This document shows, piece by piece, positions 45,550-59,221 of a stretch of 64,000 nucleotides of DNA. The stretch spans positions 137,120,040-137,184,039 of the forward strand of contig CM038214.1 of NCBI GenBank assembly GCA_021442155.1, read 5' to 3'. The translations under genes were made by a program, and so were the position numbers. How positions within the stretch are numbered: position 1 is the first letter of the stretch; every line of letters starts with the position of its first letter. A model generated the notes under the pieces. The model did no database searches and was not told the DNA's origin. It was given only the letters and a program-made list of their open reading frames with translations. The stretch is from Cymbidium sinense (taxonomy: Eukaryota; Streptophyta; Magnoliopsida; Asparagales; Orchidaceae).

Positions 45550-46000
45550 TTGAGATTTTCTAATAATTCATTTATATTCTCATGTATATTCTCATATATA
45601 AATGAAATATAAATTCAAACCAATCAAACTAAACTCAAAATTCTAAATCAATTCATGAAAATTTCCTAAGTCCTTTAATTCTCCATTAATGAACTTAGCC
45701 AAAATCAACTCTAAAATTCAAACTCATAGGATTTTCTCAAAACTCAATTATATTCTCATGTATATTCACATATATAAATGAAATATAGATATAAATTAAT
45801 CAAATCAAAACCTCAAATTAATTCCCAACCTAAAATTTCCTAAGTCTCTTAATTTTCCATTAAAGGACTTATCCAAAATCTTGATCAAACCATCTCAAAT
45901 TCATGGAATTTTCTCTCATTTATATTCACATATATAAATGAAATATAAATATAAATCAATCAAACCAAATTTAAAAATTTTCAAACTCCAAACTTTTTCT
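45550..46000. repeat. AT-rich tandem units in copy C LTR
   Basis: Three units with catatataaatgaaatata and 'gattttctca', spaced about 180 bp, are the inverted counterpart of 31000-31690. Confidence 0.7.
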
Positions 46001-46169
46001 TAGCCAAATCAATTACAAATCAAGCTAAACTCTTGATTTTCTCTCATAATTCAATCAAACCTACAATCATGAGTCCAAATATAAATACAAACTTCAATCA
46101 CTAAACCAAAATCTAATTCCAAAATCAAACCCTAAATTCTTTCATATTCTTCCTTTGAATATGAAATTG

Positions 46170-47110
46170 TCAAATAGATCAAAACCCATTTGACTTCAAA
46201 CCACATGTAAATCGATTTATATTTCAATTATAAGTCCATATACAAGATCAATCAAGCTCAAATCAAGCTTTGACCAAGTCATTTGACCCACTTAGGCTCA
46301 CTTGACCCAAAGCGGCCTAAAGTACCCTCATGAGCCAAATTCTAATCCTAACCAAATTGGATTGAACCAAACTCATATATACCTCTCATCATGATCAACA
46401 ATCATCATGGGATGATCAAGCAATCAAATTGGGTCAAACTAAGTCAAACCTAAGGGTTGACCAAGTCAACACTTAGCCAAAAATGAAGCCTAACATAGCC
46501 AAATTTTACCATAGGTCAAATTGATACAAACCATTGATCTAAGTTCACTCATGACCTATGTTTGAACTTGACCAAGCCAACATTCGAGCCTAACCTAGCC
46601 CAATTGGCCACTTGACCCAAGTTGACCCAACTTGACCTAAAAAGTCAAAATGTGTCAAAACTTGATCTAGGCCAAATTGATCCAAACCAATGGGTCAAGT
46701 TCAATCCAAATCACTTGTTGAACTTGACCAAAGCCTCAATTGGCAAACTAGACCCTAGCCCAATTGACCTTAGACACAACATGACTAAAGGGGTCATGTT
46801 GAGCCAATTTTGAACTTAACCAAAATTGATTGGAAACAAAGATACCAATCCACTCCATATGACTAACCTAACCTAAACCTGCCCTTGACCTAACTCAAAT
46901 AGGTCAAATAGGTCAAATAGGTCAACTTGACCCATTTGACCTAAATGAAGTCATATGAGCCAAATTCAAACCTAACTCAAATTGAATCAAACCAAAGTCA
47001 CCAAAACATTTCAAATGGTCATATGAACTTGACCAAACCCTTGGTTTGACCCATGCAATTGGCCACTTGACTCAAGTTAACCCATTTTGACCTAAATGGG
47101 TCAACATGAG
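46170..47110. promoter_or_regulatory. TTGAC-core cluster in copy C LTR
   Basis: Dense TTGACC and GGTCAA repeats matching 29810-30750, for example gttgacccaacttgacc near 46620. It is a candidate WRKY-binding region by sequence only. Confidence 0.6.
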
Positions 47111-50100
47111 CCAAACCTTATCAAATGAATTCCAAATCTTATGAAACTTGGCCAAACCTAGTTTCTCCACATACCCAACACATCCAAATTGAAAAATTAG
47201 CAAAATGACCATTCTACCCTTAGGCCATAGAACAAATTTTGGACTAATCTATGGTAATTTGGTCTAATCTATGGTAATTTGGTCATACCCTCTTCATATC
47301 CACTTGATGCTTTCCTAATAGCTCAAGGGGACCTAATGAAGAGTGGTGCACCCAACCCAATGGGTTTGGGTCAGCCTAATTGGCCCCAAGGCCAAACCCA
47401 CCTATGGGTCAAAATGGCTAATTCAAAATCCATCTCCCACTCAAATTCAAGCACATGGGAGGTTAGCATTCCACTCAATGCCTCAAATTGACCATGTGCA
47501 AACATCTAAGTGATCAAACAACCCTCCCATTATGGACAATTGGATCGAAATGGCAAATAGGCTTGCGGTCATCCGATCCTTCAAGGGGGAGATATACTCC
47601 CCCTAATTGAATTCAAATCCATCAATCACCAATTCAATTGAACCTAGGGAAGTCAGAGAAGCAATTCCTCAGCCTCCCTAAGCTTCCTAGAGTGAAATCA
47701 AACTTCATCTTCTCGGATTTGAACAGTATGAAAATAGGGGAGCTCACTTGAACTTCTAACTTTCTCCACACTGAAAACCATCCCAATTCCTCTTGCACAC
47801 TTCTTCTAAGGACCAATCCGCTCACCCAAGCTTCCATTGGAGTTCCCATAGCAAGGGGAGGAGCAATTGGATCAAAGCTGGAAGGATCTTCAAGTGGTGT
47901 TGGTCCATAGAGCAAGCCACTCAATCCCAAGGCCTAGGAATTTCAACATATCCATCAGACGAAGCTACCTCATAGATCTCGAGCGTCAGTGATCATTTTC
48001 GGTGAGGTATGAAATTTTTTGACCACCTAGCATAGGAGGTGTTGGTCCTTTGTGAAGAGAATTTTCAATTCAAGTAATTCCCACCGTTGGATGTGCCGCT
48101 CATTGCCATTAGATGGTGTGGGTTAAGTTTGGTTTGAATCCGAGCTCAATCAAGCTCGGATCTTCCCCTAGATCATGGATGGTATCTATTTATCTAAGGG
48201 GAAGAACTGGGGAGATCTCAGCCATCCATCCGCACATTTTGGATGAATGGCTGAGATTATTCCAATGTTTATAATTTCTTATATCCTTCTTTAAACCGGG
48301 GAGATCTCTTACCATCCAATCTTTGATCGGACGGCAAAGATCAAAGCGCGTCCGCCGTCAAGCCACCTTTTGGATTTAACATTTAAATAAGTGGCTCACT
48401 GCGGTTGCTTGTACAACCGCGCTCGTGCCACACCATGAGCGAGGATTAGTTAGGGATCTTTAATTAATCTAGGGATCTTCTAAAATTCATATCTCTTTCA
48501 ATAAAACTCAAAAAAATATGAAATAAAATTTTATGGAAAGATAATTCAACCTAGAATATTTTGAAATTAATTTCAATAGCTTTTGAATTATAATTTTCTC
48601 TGATTTTGGGTTTTATTGGAAACTTTATTTAGCTAATTAACTTTTAATTAAGCCTCTGATTAATCCCAAACTTCTTGGATATATTTTAGGAAATGACTTC
48701 TATCTCTCTTAATTTTATTGGGATTTATTGAAGGCTTAATTTGAAGAATATCATATGGATTTCTTAATTACTCCCTTAATCTAATTAAGGATAATTAGAG
48801 TGTGATTAGTGATTTTAATCCATGATTAGGGTTGATTAAGGTCAGATCCAATAGATAGAGATTTATGGAATAATTTTGAGGCATTTCCCCTAAGCTATTC
48901 CCTAAACCCCCTTTTTCTCTCTTTAATCTTCTCTTAATTAAGGGTTAATTCATTAATTATCCCCTTAAGTAATTTCTAAAAATTCTAAAAACTTCAAGAA
49001 CTTAATTAATCTACTTTGGGTAGATGCTTGGGTGTTTAATAACCTAAGTTCAATTAAGAAAATCAAAACTCAATTCATATGCGTGAAAGGGTGTTTTAAA
49101 ATTACTTAAGCTAAACCCCTTACCTTAATTAACTATTAATTATGAGCCAAATTGCATTAGGCCTTTTTCTTATTAGGTGCATTATAAATTTAAATTCCTT
49201 GTAAGTCTTTATGTCATCTCATTAGCTCATAATTATTTGGTTAATTATTCTAAGGTGGTGTAGGTAAGGGTTAATTAAGTTACTTAATTCATATTAACCT
49301 AATTAATACATAAAAATAGATCTAATTATCCAAAATTAAACAAAAAATATTAAACATATGTGGGAATGGGTTAGGAGCAAACTCACCTTTTCAAAATTAA
49401 ATCAAACTTCAAACTAAACAAAATCATATTGAATACACTTTTATTTATTTTAAACTTTATTATTCCATAAGAATGTCTTTAGATTTAATTAAAGGGAATT
49501 TATTTACATGCTTTCATTGCATTGAATCTTTCCCAACATATTAAATTTTTCATGTGGTTTCATGCATTCATATTTTTCAAATTCAAGTTTAAAATGAAAT
49601 TGTTTACTTTATGAAAAATTTGCATGTGTTGGCTAAAGTAGAAATATGAATGGCTATTATCACTACTAAATTCAAACTATTTTCAAAACATATAAATCAA
49701 ATATCAAATCTAAAAGTATGCTACTTATATTTTAATTATGAGCTTGCATGTGAAAATTATAAAGGTATGCTTAGCATAGATTTCCCTTCTCCTTTAAGTT
49801 AGCATAGTTTTGAATAGGAGTTGGTAAGATGTAGGGTTCATTTGAAAAGAACCTAACACTTACCTAATTCCATATCCTATTCATCCCTATGCTATCACCT
49901 AAGAAGGACTACCTATACTTGCATACATAAATTGCATAAATAAAATGAATCCATTTATACAACTTTTCATTTTTTTTTCTTTTCCATTTCATTTCTTTTA
50001 TACACATGTTTGTATTTAAGGAAAGTGGTATATTAGTCTAGAAAATTCTGAGGTTGTGAGGCTTTAAGTAGCCCTAACTAGGTCTTGTACCTTACACCTC

Positions 50101-51194
50101 TTGTTAACAATGACACTGTACTCACTTATGCCTTTCTTACTTTCATGTGTGTATGTGAAAATTTGGATAAGGAAACCCTTTCTACTTAAGAAAAATCATG
50201 CATATTCAACTTCTAAATTTTCTTAAATGAGTTACTTAGCATGCATCCTAAAGTGTGTTAAATATTCTCATTTGTATGCATAGATATTCTTAGGACTCAT
50301 TCATGTGCATGTTATACATGTTGGGAAAGAAATGAAGTAATGTGTGTTATGTGAATTTTGATTAATTTTATTTAATCTTAAAATGCCTTTCTTTTTGAAT
50401 GGTTTTGTTTAGAGTTCATCTAAACTTAAGATTAATTAAAAGATTTAATCAAAACATTCACCTAAACAAAACTAACATGTGAATCTTCTTTAGAAATTAC
50501 TTAGGTTAGGGAAGGAAAGAGAAGTCTCCTTCTCTTTCCCTCTCTTCATAACTTAGTAATTAATTGTAGGATTCACTTGAACTAAACTAAAATATGAAAT
50601 AAAATCAACCCAAAATAACTAAACAACTTAAATGAAACCCTTCTCTAAGTTGAACATGTTTTCACACATTTAGAAAATTTGAAGCTAAAGTCATAGCTAA
50701 GCATACCAAAACCTTCACACACACATTAGGTCACAACTTCTAGCTTTAGGTTAAGTCGATGCATGGTTTGATATTTTTGTTTTGTTTTGTGATATATTTT
50801 AGACTGATGTTAGGTGTATGCTCAGAATGAATGGTAGGATTCTCTTAGTCTATTATTTTCTATGGGGATTGCCAAGGGGCGCTATCATAAATAGAAATAT
50901 AAATGCTTTTGATTGTAGGTGCTTTATACCCCTAAGCATAATCCAATAGGTCAGGTGGACTTAGTCACCCATGTGTGGGGTGATAAGTCTAATATACATG
51001 TTTGGGATTTATGTGGTTCATTTTAATTAACCTCTATTTTATAGGTGTTAGTTAGATTTTCATTCTTTTCCTTTTCATGTAAATTTGTGCAATTAGGATT
51101 TTGGGATGATTGTTATGGGGATCAGGATGAGCATTGGTCATAAGATCCTATCTTATGCACTATGTGAAGCCTTGAAGCATCTACCTTCCAACCA

Positions 51195-51275
51195 TCCAAA
51201 AGAAGGAATCAAAGAAGAAAGAAGAAAAGAAGAAGAAAGAAGAAAAGAAGAAGAAAGAATAAATGAAGCTTGAAG
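51195..51275 (+). repeat. Purine-rich microsatellite (GAA/GAAA)
   Basis: A run of gaagaaagaagaaaagaag units. The counterpart in the other LTRs (25735-25795, 44905-44985, 52840-52890, about 2925-2965) lies just upstream of the TATA-like element, so it is an original LTR part and not a chance repeat. Confidence 0.8.
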
Positions 51276-51286
51276 ACCCCCTGTTG

Positions 51287-51291
51287 GTTAA
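51287..51291. repeat. Target-site duplication CCCCC, left
   Basis: CCCCC before the solo LTR; the second copy is at 59217-59221. In the uninterrupted relatives the site reads acccccataa or similar, as expected of the empty target. Confidence 0.8.
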
Positions 51292-52774
51292 ATAAATCAC
51301 TTATAGGGAGTCGCCTTTCAAATCTTTGGAGAAAAGAAAGAAGAGATCTTATAGAAATTCATCTTAGTAAGATGTAGATCTGTAGATGTACTTATTCAGG
51401 TGATCGGATACGTCATCAAGGCATAGTGTACTATCTCAAAAGATAGAAGTCCCTTAATGGAACCAATCACCTCAATAAGGACTCTAAGGCGATCATATGT
51501 ACCGAGATTCTTCTCTACTTTACATGGAAAAGTAAAGTAGGTTTTATTTTAAATTGTTTAAGTTCCATACAGCAAGCGTTAATTACATCCTAAGGGATAG
51601 GATCCCTTAGGAAAACTCTCGATTAAGGTAAATGATCGTTGTCTCTAAAGATTTCAATAGGGAAGGACTATCAATCGATTAGTTTGTATTTTGAAGATCA
51701 AATGGGATTGATCAAAAGAGGGAGTTATTATCGAAGCCAAAATAAGTAGGAGATGCTCACGATGCTAGGAAACATAGCGAGCATCTCAAACAATCCTAAA
51801 ATTGGGCTTTACATTTTAGAAATTGATTTAGTTTGTTTGAGTTGTATTTTTCATTAGAATTTTAGGACTTAAGATTCCTTAACACAAGATTAAGGAAATG
51901 CCTAAGAGGTGAGGAATTATGCTTATGGCCCACAAAGGGAAAAGCAACCTCATAACCTAAGGGAGCTTGGGAGGCTAGAAGCACAACATAAATCTAAGGC
52001 AAAAATGAGTAATTGGTTTACCCCCACAAGAGAGGACAAACCACCTGAAAGCTTAGACTTATAACCTTGAGGTGGCCACCGACTAACTCATCCTATGATT
52101 TAAAATACATGTAGGCAAGTCTTTATGCTTATGCAAGATAGCTAGGCTATTTTTATTTAGAAAGAAGTCCTTAAACTCACTCTCTAAAGAGACTAGATCA
52201 TGTAAAGGGGCATGCTTCAAATGAACTAAATCTAATGCAATTCAAATTTCATTTTATTTTCATTTTGGACAATCATTTTGACTCAGGCTAATAGGATTTT
52301 TATGACTAATGCATGAGTTATTGGCCAAAATCGAGAAGGTAGGATGTGAGTTTTCACCATGACCCTCAAAGGTCAAGCTGAGTTCTCTGACAAAGGTGGA
52401 ACTCCTCCAATCAAGAGTGAAATAAGATGCATTTGTGCATGATATTATAAAGAAATGCTCATCCAGCTAAGGGGTTGCTAATTCTTTTATCTTGATTTTA
52501 ATCCTAAGCTTTAGGAAAAGTTATGAGTTGTTTAATTTTATTTTGAGTTATTAAGTTGGGTAAAAGATTTATTTTTTTCCTAAAAGAGCCTAATCCACAT
52601 CCAGTTCATACATAAAGCAAAGAAGAAACTAGAAAAAGTGTGCCACTTAATGCAAAAGCTAAACAAATCATCACATAATTTATAAAGCTATTCGAAAAAG
52701 AATAAATGGCCATTTTTGGTCGGGCACCACCGCACAAATCCAAAAATATCAAATGTGGGTAGCCGAGCTCTACT

Positions 52775-52782
52775 CTTATATA
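52775..52782 (-). promoter_or_regulatory. TATA box in solo LTR
   Basis: TATATAAG on the minus strand, followed by agtagagctcggctaccc. It is the best-preserved form of the element shared by all LTR copies. Confidence 0.6.
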
Positions 52783-55700
52783 ACCTAGATTACAAATGAA
52801 TTGAATTACAATTTAAGCAAAGGAATTCATTGTTATGGGGATCTTCAAGCTTTATTCTTCTTTCTTTTTTTTTTCTTTTTCTTTTCTTCTTTGGGTCTTC
52901 AAGCTCTACAAAGGAAGGTTGGAAGGTGGATGCTCCAAGGCTTCACATGGTGCATAAGATGGAATCTTATGACTAATGCTCATCCTAATCCCCCATAACA
53001 AATCATTCAAAAACCCTAAATATACAAATTTTTACATGAAAAGAAAAAGAAGGAAATCTAGCTAACACTTGCAAAATAAGGGTTAGTTAAATCACACCAC
53101 ACAAATCCCAAGCATGTATATTAGGCGTATCACACATGGATGACTAAGTCCACTCCTATGGATTATGCAAAAGGGTATAAAATACAAGCAAGAGACATTT
53201 ATATTTTTATTTATGATAGCCCTTTAGCACAATCCCTCTAAAAGAATAGTTAGACTAAGCAAGTCCTACCATTCATTCTACAAGCATACACCCTAACATC
53301 CAGTCTAAAACATTCATCATAAAATAAAATATAACATCAAACCATGCACCGACCTAACCTAAAGCTAGAAGTGGTGACTTAGGCTAATGTGTGTGCTTTG
53401 AAGGCTTGTGTGGTATGCTTAGGTTAGGACTTTAGTTTCAAGTTTTCTAAGTGTGAAGGACATGTTCAACTTAGAGGATGGTTTCATTTAAGTTATTTAA
53501 GTGCTTTGGGTTATTTTTATTTCATGTTTTAATTTGGATTAAGTGAAACCTATAATTAATTACTAAGTTATGAAGAGAGGAAAGAGAAGAGAACTTCTCT
53601 TTCCTTCCCTAATCCTTAAGTAACTTCTAAGGTAAGTTCACATTTTAATTTCATTTAGGTGAATGTTTTGGTGAAATATTTTAATCAATCCTAAGTTTAG
53701 ACAAACTCTAAACAAACCTATTAAAAAAAAAGGCATTTTTAGATTAAATAAAATGAATCAAAATTCACATAACACACATTACCTCAATTCTTTCCCAACA
53801 TATATAACATGCATATGGATGGACCCTAAGCATATCTATACAGGAAAATGAGAGTAGTTAACACACTTTATGATGCATGCTAAGTAATCCATTTAAGAAA
53901 ATCTAGAAGTTGAATATGCATGATTTTTCTTAAATAGAAAAGGTTTTCCTTATCCAAAAGTTCACATACATGCATGAAAGTAAGAAATGCATAAGTGTGT
54001 ACAGTGTCATTATTAACCAGAGGTGTAAGGTACAAGACCTACTTAGAGCTACTTAAAGCCTCACAACCTCAGGGTTGTCCAAACTAATATATCACTTTCC
54101 TTAAGTACTAACATGCATATAAAAGAAATTAAATGGAAACATAATATGCAAAAGTTGTTTAATAGTTTCATTTTCATTTATGCAATTTATTCATGCAAGC
54201 ATAAGCAATCCTTTTTAGATGAGAGCATAGGGATGAACAGGGTTTGGAATTAAGGAAGTGTTGGGTTCTTTTCAAATAAACCCTACATCTTACCCACCCC
54301 TATTCAAAGCTATGCTAACATAAGAAAGAAAGGAAAGGCTACACTAAACATGACTTTATAATTCATCACATGCAAGCTAATAATTAAGATATCAATAGCA
54401 CACTTTCAGATTTGATGTTTCATTTATAGGTTTTGAAAATACTTTAGATTTAGTAGTGATAATAGACACTCATATTTTACTTTAGCCAACACATGCACAT
54501 TTGACATAAAGTCAATTTCATTTTAAAACTTTGAAAACATGAAATTATGGATGCATGAATCACATGGCATACAATTTAACATGTTGGGAAAGATCTAAAG
54601 CAATGTAATCATGCAAACAAAATCACTTTACTTAAATCCTAAAGACATTCTTAAAGAATAAGAAAATTTAGAATAAATCAAAGTGAATTTCAAAATGATT
54701 TCTATTTAGTTTAAAGTTTGATTTAATTTTGAAAAGGTGAGATGAGTTTTCTGTTTCCTAATTCCCACTTGTGTTTTATATTTTTGTTTAATTTTTAGAT
54801 AATTAAATCCATTTTTAAGCATTGATTAGATTAGGGTATGAATTAAGTGGCTTAATTAACCCTTACCTACACCACCTTAGAAAAATTAACTAAGTAATTA
54901 TGAGCCAATGAGATGACATAAAATACACAAGGTATTTAAATTTGCAATGCACCTAGTAATGAAAAGGCCTAATGCAATTTGGCTCACAATTAAAAGTTAA
55001 TTAAGCTAAGGGTAGCTTAAGTACTTTTGAAACACCCCTTCACACTTATGAAAGGGATTTTAATTTCCTTAATTAGACTTAGGCTATTAAACACATAAGC
55101 ATCTACCCAAGGTAGATTAATTAATTTCTTGAGCTTTTTAGAATTTTTGAAAATTATTTAAAGGGATAATTAATGAATTAACCCTTAATTAAGAGGGGAT
55201 TAAAGAAAGAAAATGAGGTTTAGGGAATAGCTTAGGGGAAATGCCCCAAAATTATTCCATAAAACCTCTACTCACTCGATCTAACCTTAATCAAACTCAA
55301 TCATAGGTAAATCCACTAATCACACCTTAATTATCCTTAATTATATGACAGGGTAATTATGGAATGAAATAGCAATTTTTCCAATGAAGGCCTCAATAAA
55401 TCTCAAGAAAATTAGGGGAGGCAGAGGTCATCCCTAAAATGAACCCTAGAAGTTTGAGATCAATTGGTGACTTAATTAGGGAATAATTAACTAATTAGCA
55501 TTCCCAAAGAAACCCAAATTCCTAGAAAAGGGGAATCCAAAATTCATTGAAAATATTTTTAAAATATTCTAGATGAAATTATCTATCCATAGCATTTTTC
55601 TTTTATTTTTTTTATTTTTCTTGAAGGAGTTATGATTTTTTGAAGTTCTCTAAGTAATTTATGAATTAATTAAGCATTTTATTAATCCCTAATTAATCTC

Positions 55701-55799
55701 TGGCTGACGGCGTGATGCATGGTGGCATTACGCTTTACATGCGTCACGCTGTGAGCCTTTTACTTAAGTTGTCAAATCAGGGGGACGATGGCGCGCTTT

Positions 55800-55840
55800 T
55801 ATCCTTAGCCATCCGATCAAAGATCGGATGGCTGAGGATA
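55800..55840. repeat. 19-bp hairpin with 3-nt loop in the solo LTR
   Basis: TATCCTTAGCCATCCGATC (55800-55818), loop AAA, then GATCGGATGGCTGAGGATA (55822-55840). Eighteen of 19 positions pair and the other is a G-T wobble. A second fold-back (tccatcc...ggatgg) is at about 55888-55913. The same block is eroded in A (28590) and C (48310). Confidence 0.8.
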
Positions 55841-56999
55841 CACCCATGGTTTATAAAATGGATAAAGGATTTTAAAACATGGGAATAATCTCGGTCGTCC
55901 ATCCAAAAGCACAGATGGATGGCCAAAGATTCATCCCTGCTAAGGCTTAGGAAGAATGAGATCGGTCCACCTTCTATGCTCTGATTTGAGCTTGATTGAG
56001 CTTGGATTAGGCTAAAATTTAGCCCACACCTTCATCATGCAATTACCAACACATCCAATGACTAAGATCCTATGAGATTAAAGTTCACTTCACAAAGGAC
56101 CAACACCTATGGGAATTAAGCTCGGAATATCACTAACCTTGCTGGAGGTGATCATCGGTGCTCGATTCCATTAGAGGAGCTTCGTCTGGTTGAGACAAAG
56201 CTTTGTTGAAGTTTTGAGCACTTGAGGTTGAGTGTAGAGTTCTATGGACCAACTCCTCTTCACTCCCTTTATAGCTTTTATGGAATTGAACTCTCCCTTG
56301 CCTTTAGAACTTCAGAGAAGGCTTGGGCCAATTTGACTTAGCTCCTAGATCAAGTGTGCAAGAGGAATTGGAAGGAGATTGAGTGTGGAGAAAATTCACT
56401 ATTGGATCGAGCTCCCCTATTTTTCACTGTGCAAAATCAAAGAAAGTAAGATTCAAAACCTCTCTAAGGACCTTGGGAAAGCTCTAAGGTGGTTGCTAAG
56501 AGTTCCTAAGTTCCAATCGAGTATGAGTCAATTGAAATTCAGTGGATTAGGGGGAGTATATCTCTCCCTATGGAAATCGGATGGCCGATAATGAGCTTGC
56601 CATTTTGATCCAACACTATGGGATGGGTTGTTGTTTGAAGTGTGCACATGGTCGGTTTGGCCTGAGGAGTGGAATGCTAACTCCCATGTGCATCCAATTG
56701 AGTTTAGGGGGGAGTTTGAAAATTAAATTTCAAGCCTAAGGGTCAGGTTTCGTCTATGGGACAAATGAGTTGACCCAAACCCATTGGGTTGGGTGCACCA
56801 CTCATCACTAGGTCCAGGAGAGCCTCAAGTGATTGTGAGAGTGTATGACCAAAATACCCATGGGCTAGGCCAAAATTCATTCTATGGCCTAGGGTTAAAA
56901 TGGTCATTTTGCTATTTTTTCAATTTGGGTATGTTCGGTATGTTGAGAAAATAGGTTGGGCCAAGTTTCATTGGGTTTGGAATCCATTTGATAGGGTTT

Positions 57000-57930
57000 G
57001 GCTCATGTTGACCCATTTAGGTCAAAAAAGGTCAACTTGGGTCAAGTTGACCAATTGGTCAAATTGGGTCAAACCAAGGGTTGGGTCAAGTTCATATGAC
57101 CATTTGAAATATTTTGGTGCCTTTGGTTTGGTTCAATTTGGATTAGATTTGGTTTGGCTCATATGACTCATTTAGGTCAGATGGGTCAAGTTGACCCATT
57201 TGACCCATTTGACCTATTCAGTTAGGTCAAGGGTAGGTTTATGTTAGGTTGGTCATATGGAGTGGATTGGTATCTCTATTTTCAATCAATTTGGGTTAGG
57301 TTCAATTTTGGCTCAACATGACCCCTTTAGGTCATGTTGGATCTAAGGTTAATTGGGATAGGTTGGGTCTAGTTGGCTAATTGAGGCTTTGGTCAAGTTT
57401 CAAAAGTGATTTGGAATGGACTTGACCCATTGGTTTCACTCAATTTTGCTTAGATCAAGTTTTGACACATTTTAGCCCTTTAGGTCAAAATGGGTCAACT
57501 TCAAGTGGGCCAAATTAGCTCAAATGTTGGCTTGGTCAAGTTCAAACATAGGTCATGAGTGAACTTAGATCAAAGGTTTCAATCAATCTGGCCTATAGTG
57601 GATTTTGGCTATGTTAGGTTTCATTTTAGGTTAAGTATTGACTTGGTCAACCCTTAGGTTTGACTTGGTTTGACCCAATTTGATTGATTGATCATCCCAT
57701 ACCTAAATTGTTGATCATGATGAGTAGGATATATGAGTTTGGTTCAATCCAATTTGGTTAGGATCAAAAGTTGGCTCATAAGGTACTTTAGGTCACTTTG
57801 GGTCAAGTGAGCCTAAGTGGGTCAAATGGCTCAAAGCTTGATTTGAAGTTGATTGATCTTGTATATGGACTTATGATTAAAATATAAATCCATTTACAAG
57901 TGGTTTGAAGTCAAAATGGATTTTGACCCA
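57000..57930. promoter_or_regulatory. TTGAC-core cluster in solo LTR
   Basis: Repeats of gggtcaa, ttgaccc and ttgacc matching 29810-30750, with a run of three 'gacccatt' units near 57190-57215. Confidence 0.6.
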
Positions 57931-58184
57931 TTTGAACATTTCATATTCAAAGGAAGAATATGAAGGGGTTTTGGGTTTGATTTTTGATTTGGGTTTTGAT
58001 TGTTTGATTGAGGATTGGATTTATATATGAGCTCATGATTGTAGGATTCATTGAACCATGAGAGAAAATCAAGAGTTTGGCTTGATTTGAAAGTGATTTG
58101 GCTAAGTTCAAGATTTTGGCTTGAAAGGCTTAGATTTGATATTGGATGGATTTGAGTTTAATTTTTGGAGTTGGTTTTGATTGT

Positions 58185-58870
58185 TTAAATTTATATTTCA
58201 TTTATATATGTGAATATAAATGAGAATATAAATTGATCATGAGAAAATTTCAAGAATTTGAAATGGTTTAATCATGATTTGGGTTAAATCCATTAAAGGG
58301 AATTTAAAGGATTTAAGGGAATTTTTAATTTGAAATTTCATTTTTGACTTGGATTTGATTAATTTATATTTATATTTCATTTATATATGGGAATATAAAT
58401 GAGAATACAAATAAGTTTTGAGAAAACCCATGAGTTTGAAAAGTTTGATCAAAGTTTAGGTTAAATCCATTAATGGGAAATTAAGGGATTTAAGGGAATT
58501 TCAAGCATTTTAAATTTAATTTTTGGGTTTGATTTGATTGAGTTATATTTATATTTCATTTATATATGAGAATATAAATGAGGATATAAATAAGTTTTGA
58601 GAAAATCCCATGAATTTGAAGAGCTTTGATTAAAGTTTGGAGTTGATTTTGGCTAAGTCCTTTAATGGAAAATTAAAGGGACTTTAGGAAATTTTCATGA
58701 ATTATTTTGGAATTTTGAATTTGATTGGATTGATTTGAATTTATATTTCTTTTATAAAAGTGAATATAAATGAGAATATAAATGGATCATGAGAAAATCT
58801 CAAAAATTTGAAGGTTTGAATCATGATTTTGGCTAAGTCCTTAAGAAAGGGTTAATGACTTAAGAAATTT
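58185..58870. repeat. AT-rich tandem units in solo LTR
   Basis: Four units with tttatatttcatttatatat at about 58190, 58370, 58550 and 58740 (the last diverged), matching 31000-31690. Confidence 0.75.
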
Positions 58871-59216
58871 GAACTTAGAAATTTTGATGGATTTTGATCA
58901 TGGCTTTCAATCATGGCTTCAAGAATGTCAATCATGGAATTGATTTGAGTTTGGAGAAAATCAAATAGAATTGATTTGGAGTTTGACTTGAAAGAAGGAA
59001 AGTGAGGAATGGTTTAAGCTAAAGGGTATGAGATTTTCCTAACACTCCTAAGGCATGACCTATTCCTATGGCTAACTCTTCTAAGTCTTGTAGGGCTAGG
59101 GGAGTGTCCACCTAATCACTAGATATGTCTTAAGACTAAGGAACTCTTAAAGTCTAAGAGAGGTCCTATGCCTAAGATGGAGGGGTTGAGAGCTCATTCT
59201 AAAAATGAGGTCAACA

Positions 59217-59221
59217 CCCCC
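59217..59221. repeat. Target-site duplication CCCCC, right
   Basis: Follows ...GGTCAACA, the end of the solo LTR, and pairs with 51287-51291. Confidence 0.8.

Larger units (their letters stand above)
45152..51291 (+). repeat. Copy C 5' LTR, upstream part (U3)
   Basis: It starts TATTGACCTCATTTTTAG and is collinear with the reverse complement of 59216 to 53000. It contains AT-rich units (45550-46000), a TTGAC-core cluster (46170-47110), a degraded hairpin block (48300-48440) and a strong purine tract (51200-51280). It ends in gaagaccccc, where the solo LTR was inserted, just upstream of the core promoter. Confidence 0.85.
51292..59216 (-). mobile_element. Solo LTR of the Tat family, 7,925 bp, nested in copy C
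   Basis: On the minus strand it starts TGTTGACCTC and ends TTAACCAACA, so it has TGTTG...CAACA ends, and it is flanked by CCCCC on both sides. No primer site or internal domain adjoins it, so it arose by recombination between two LTRs after insertion. It carries all LTR parts: tandem units (58870-58185), TTGAC cluster (57930-57000), hairpin block (55925-55690), purine tract, TATATAAG (52782-52775) and R/U5. It is the most complete LTR in the window and defines the family's ends. Confidence 0.88.
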
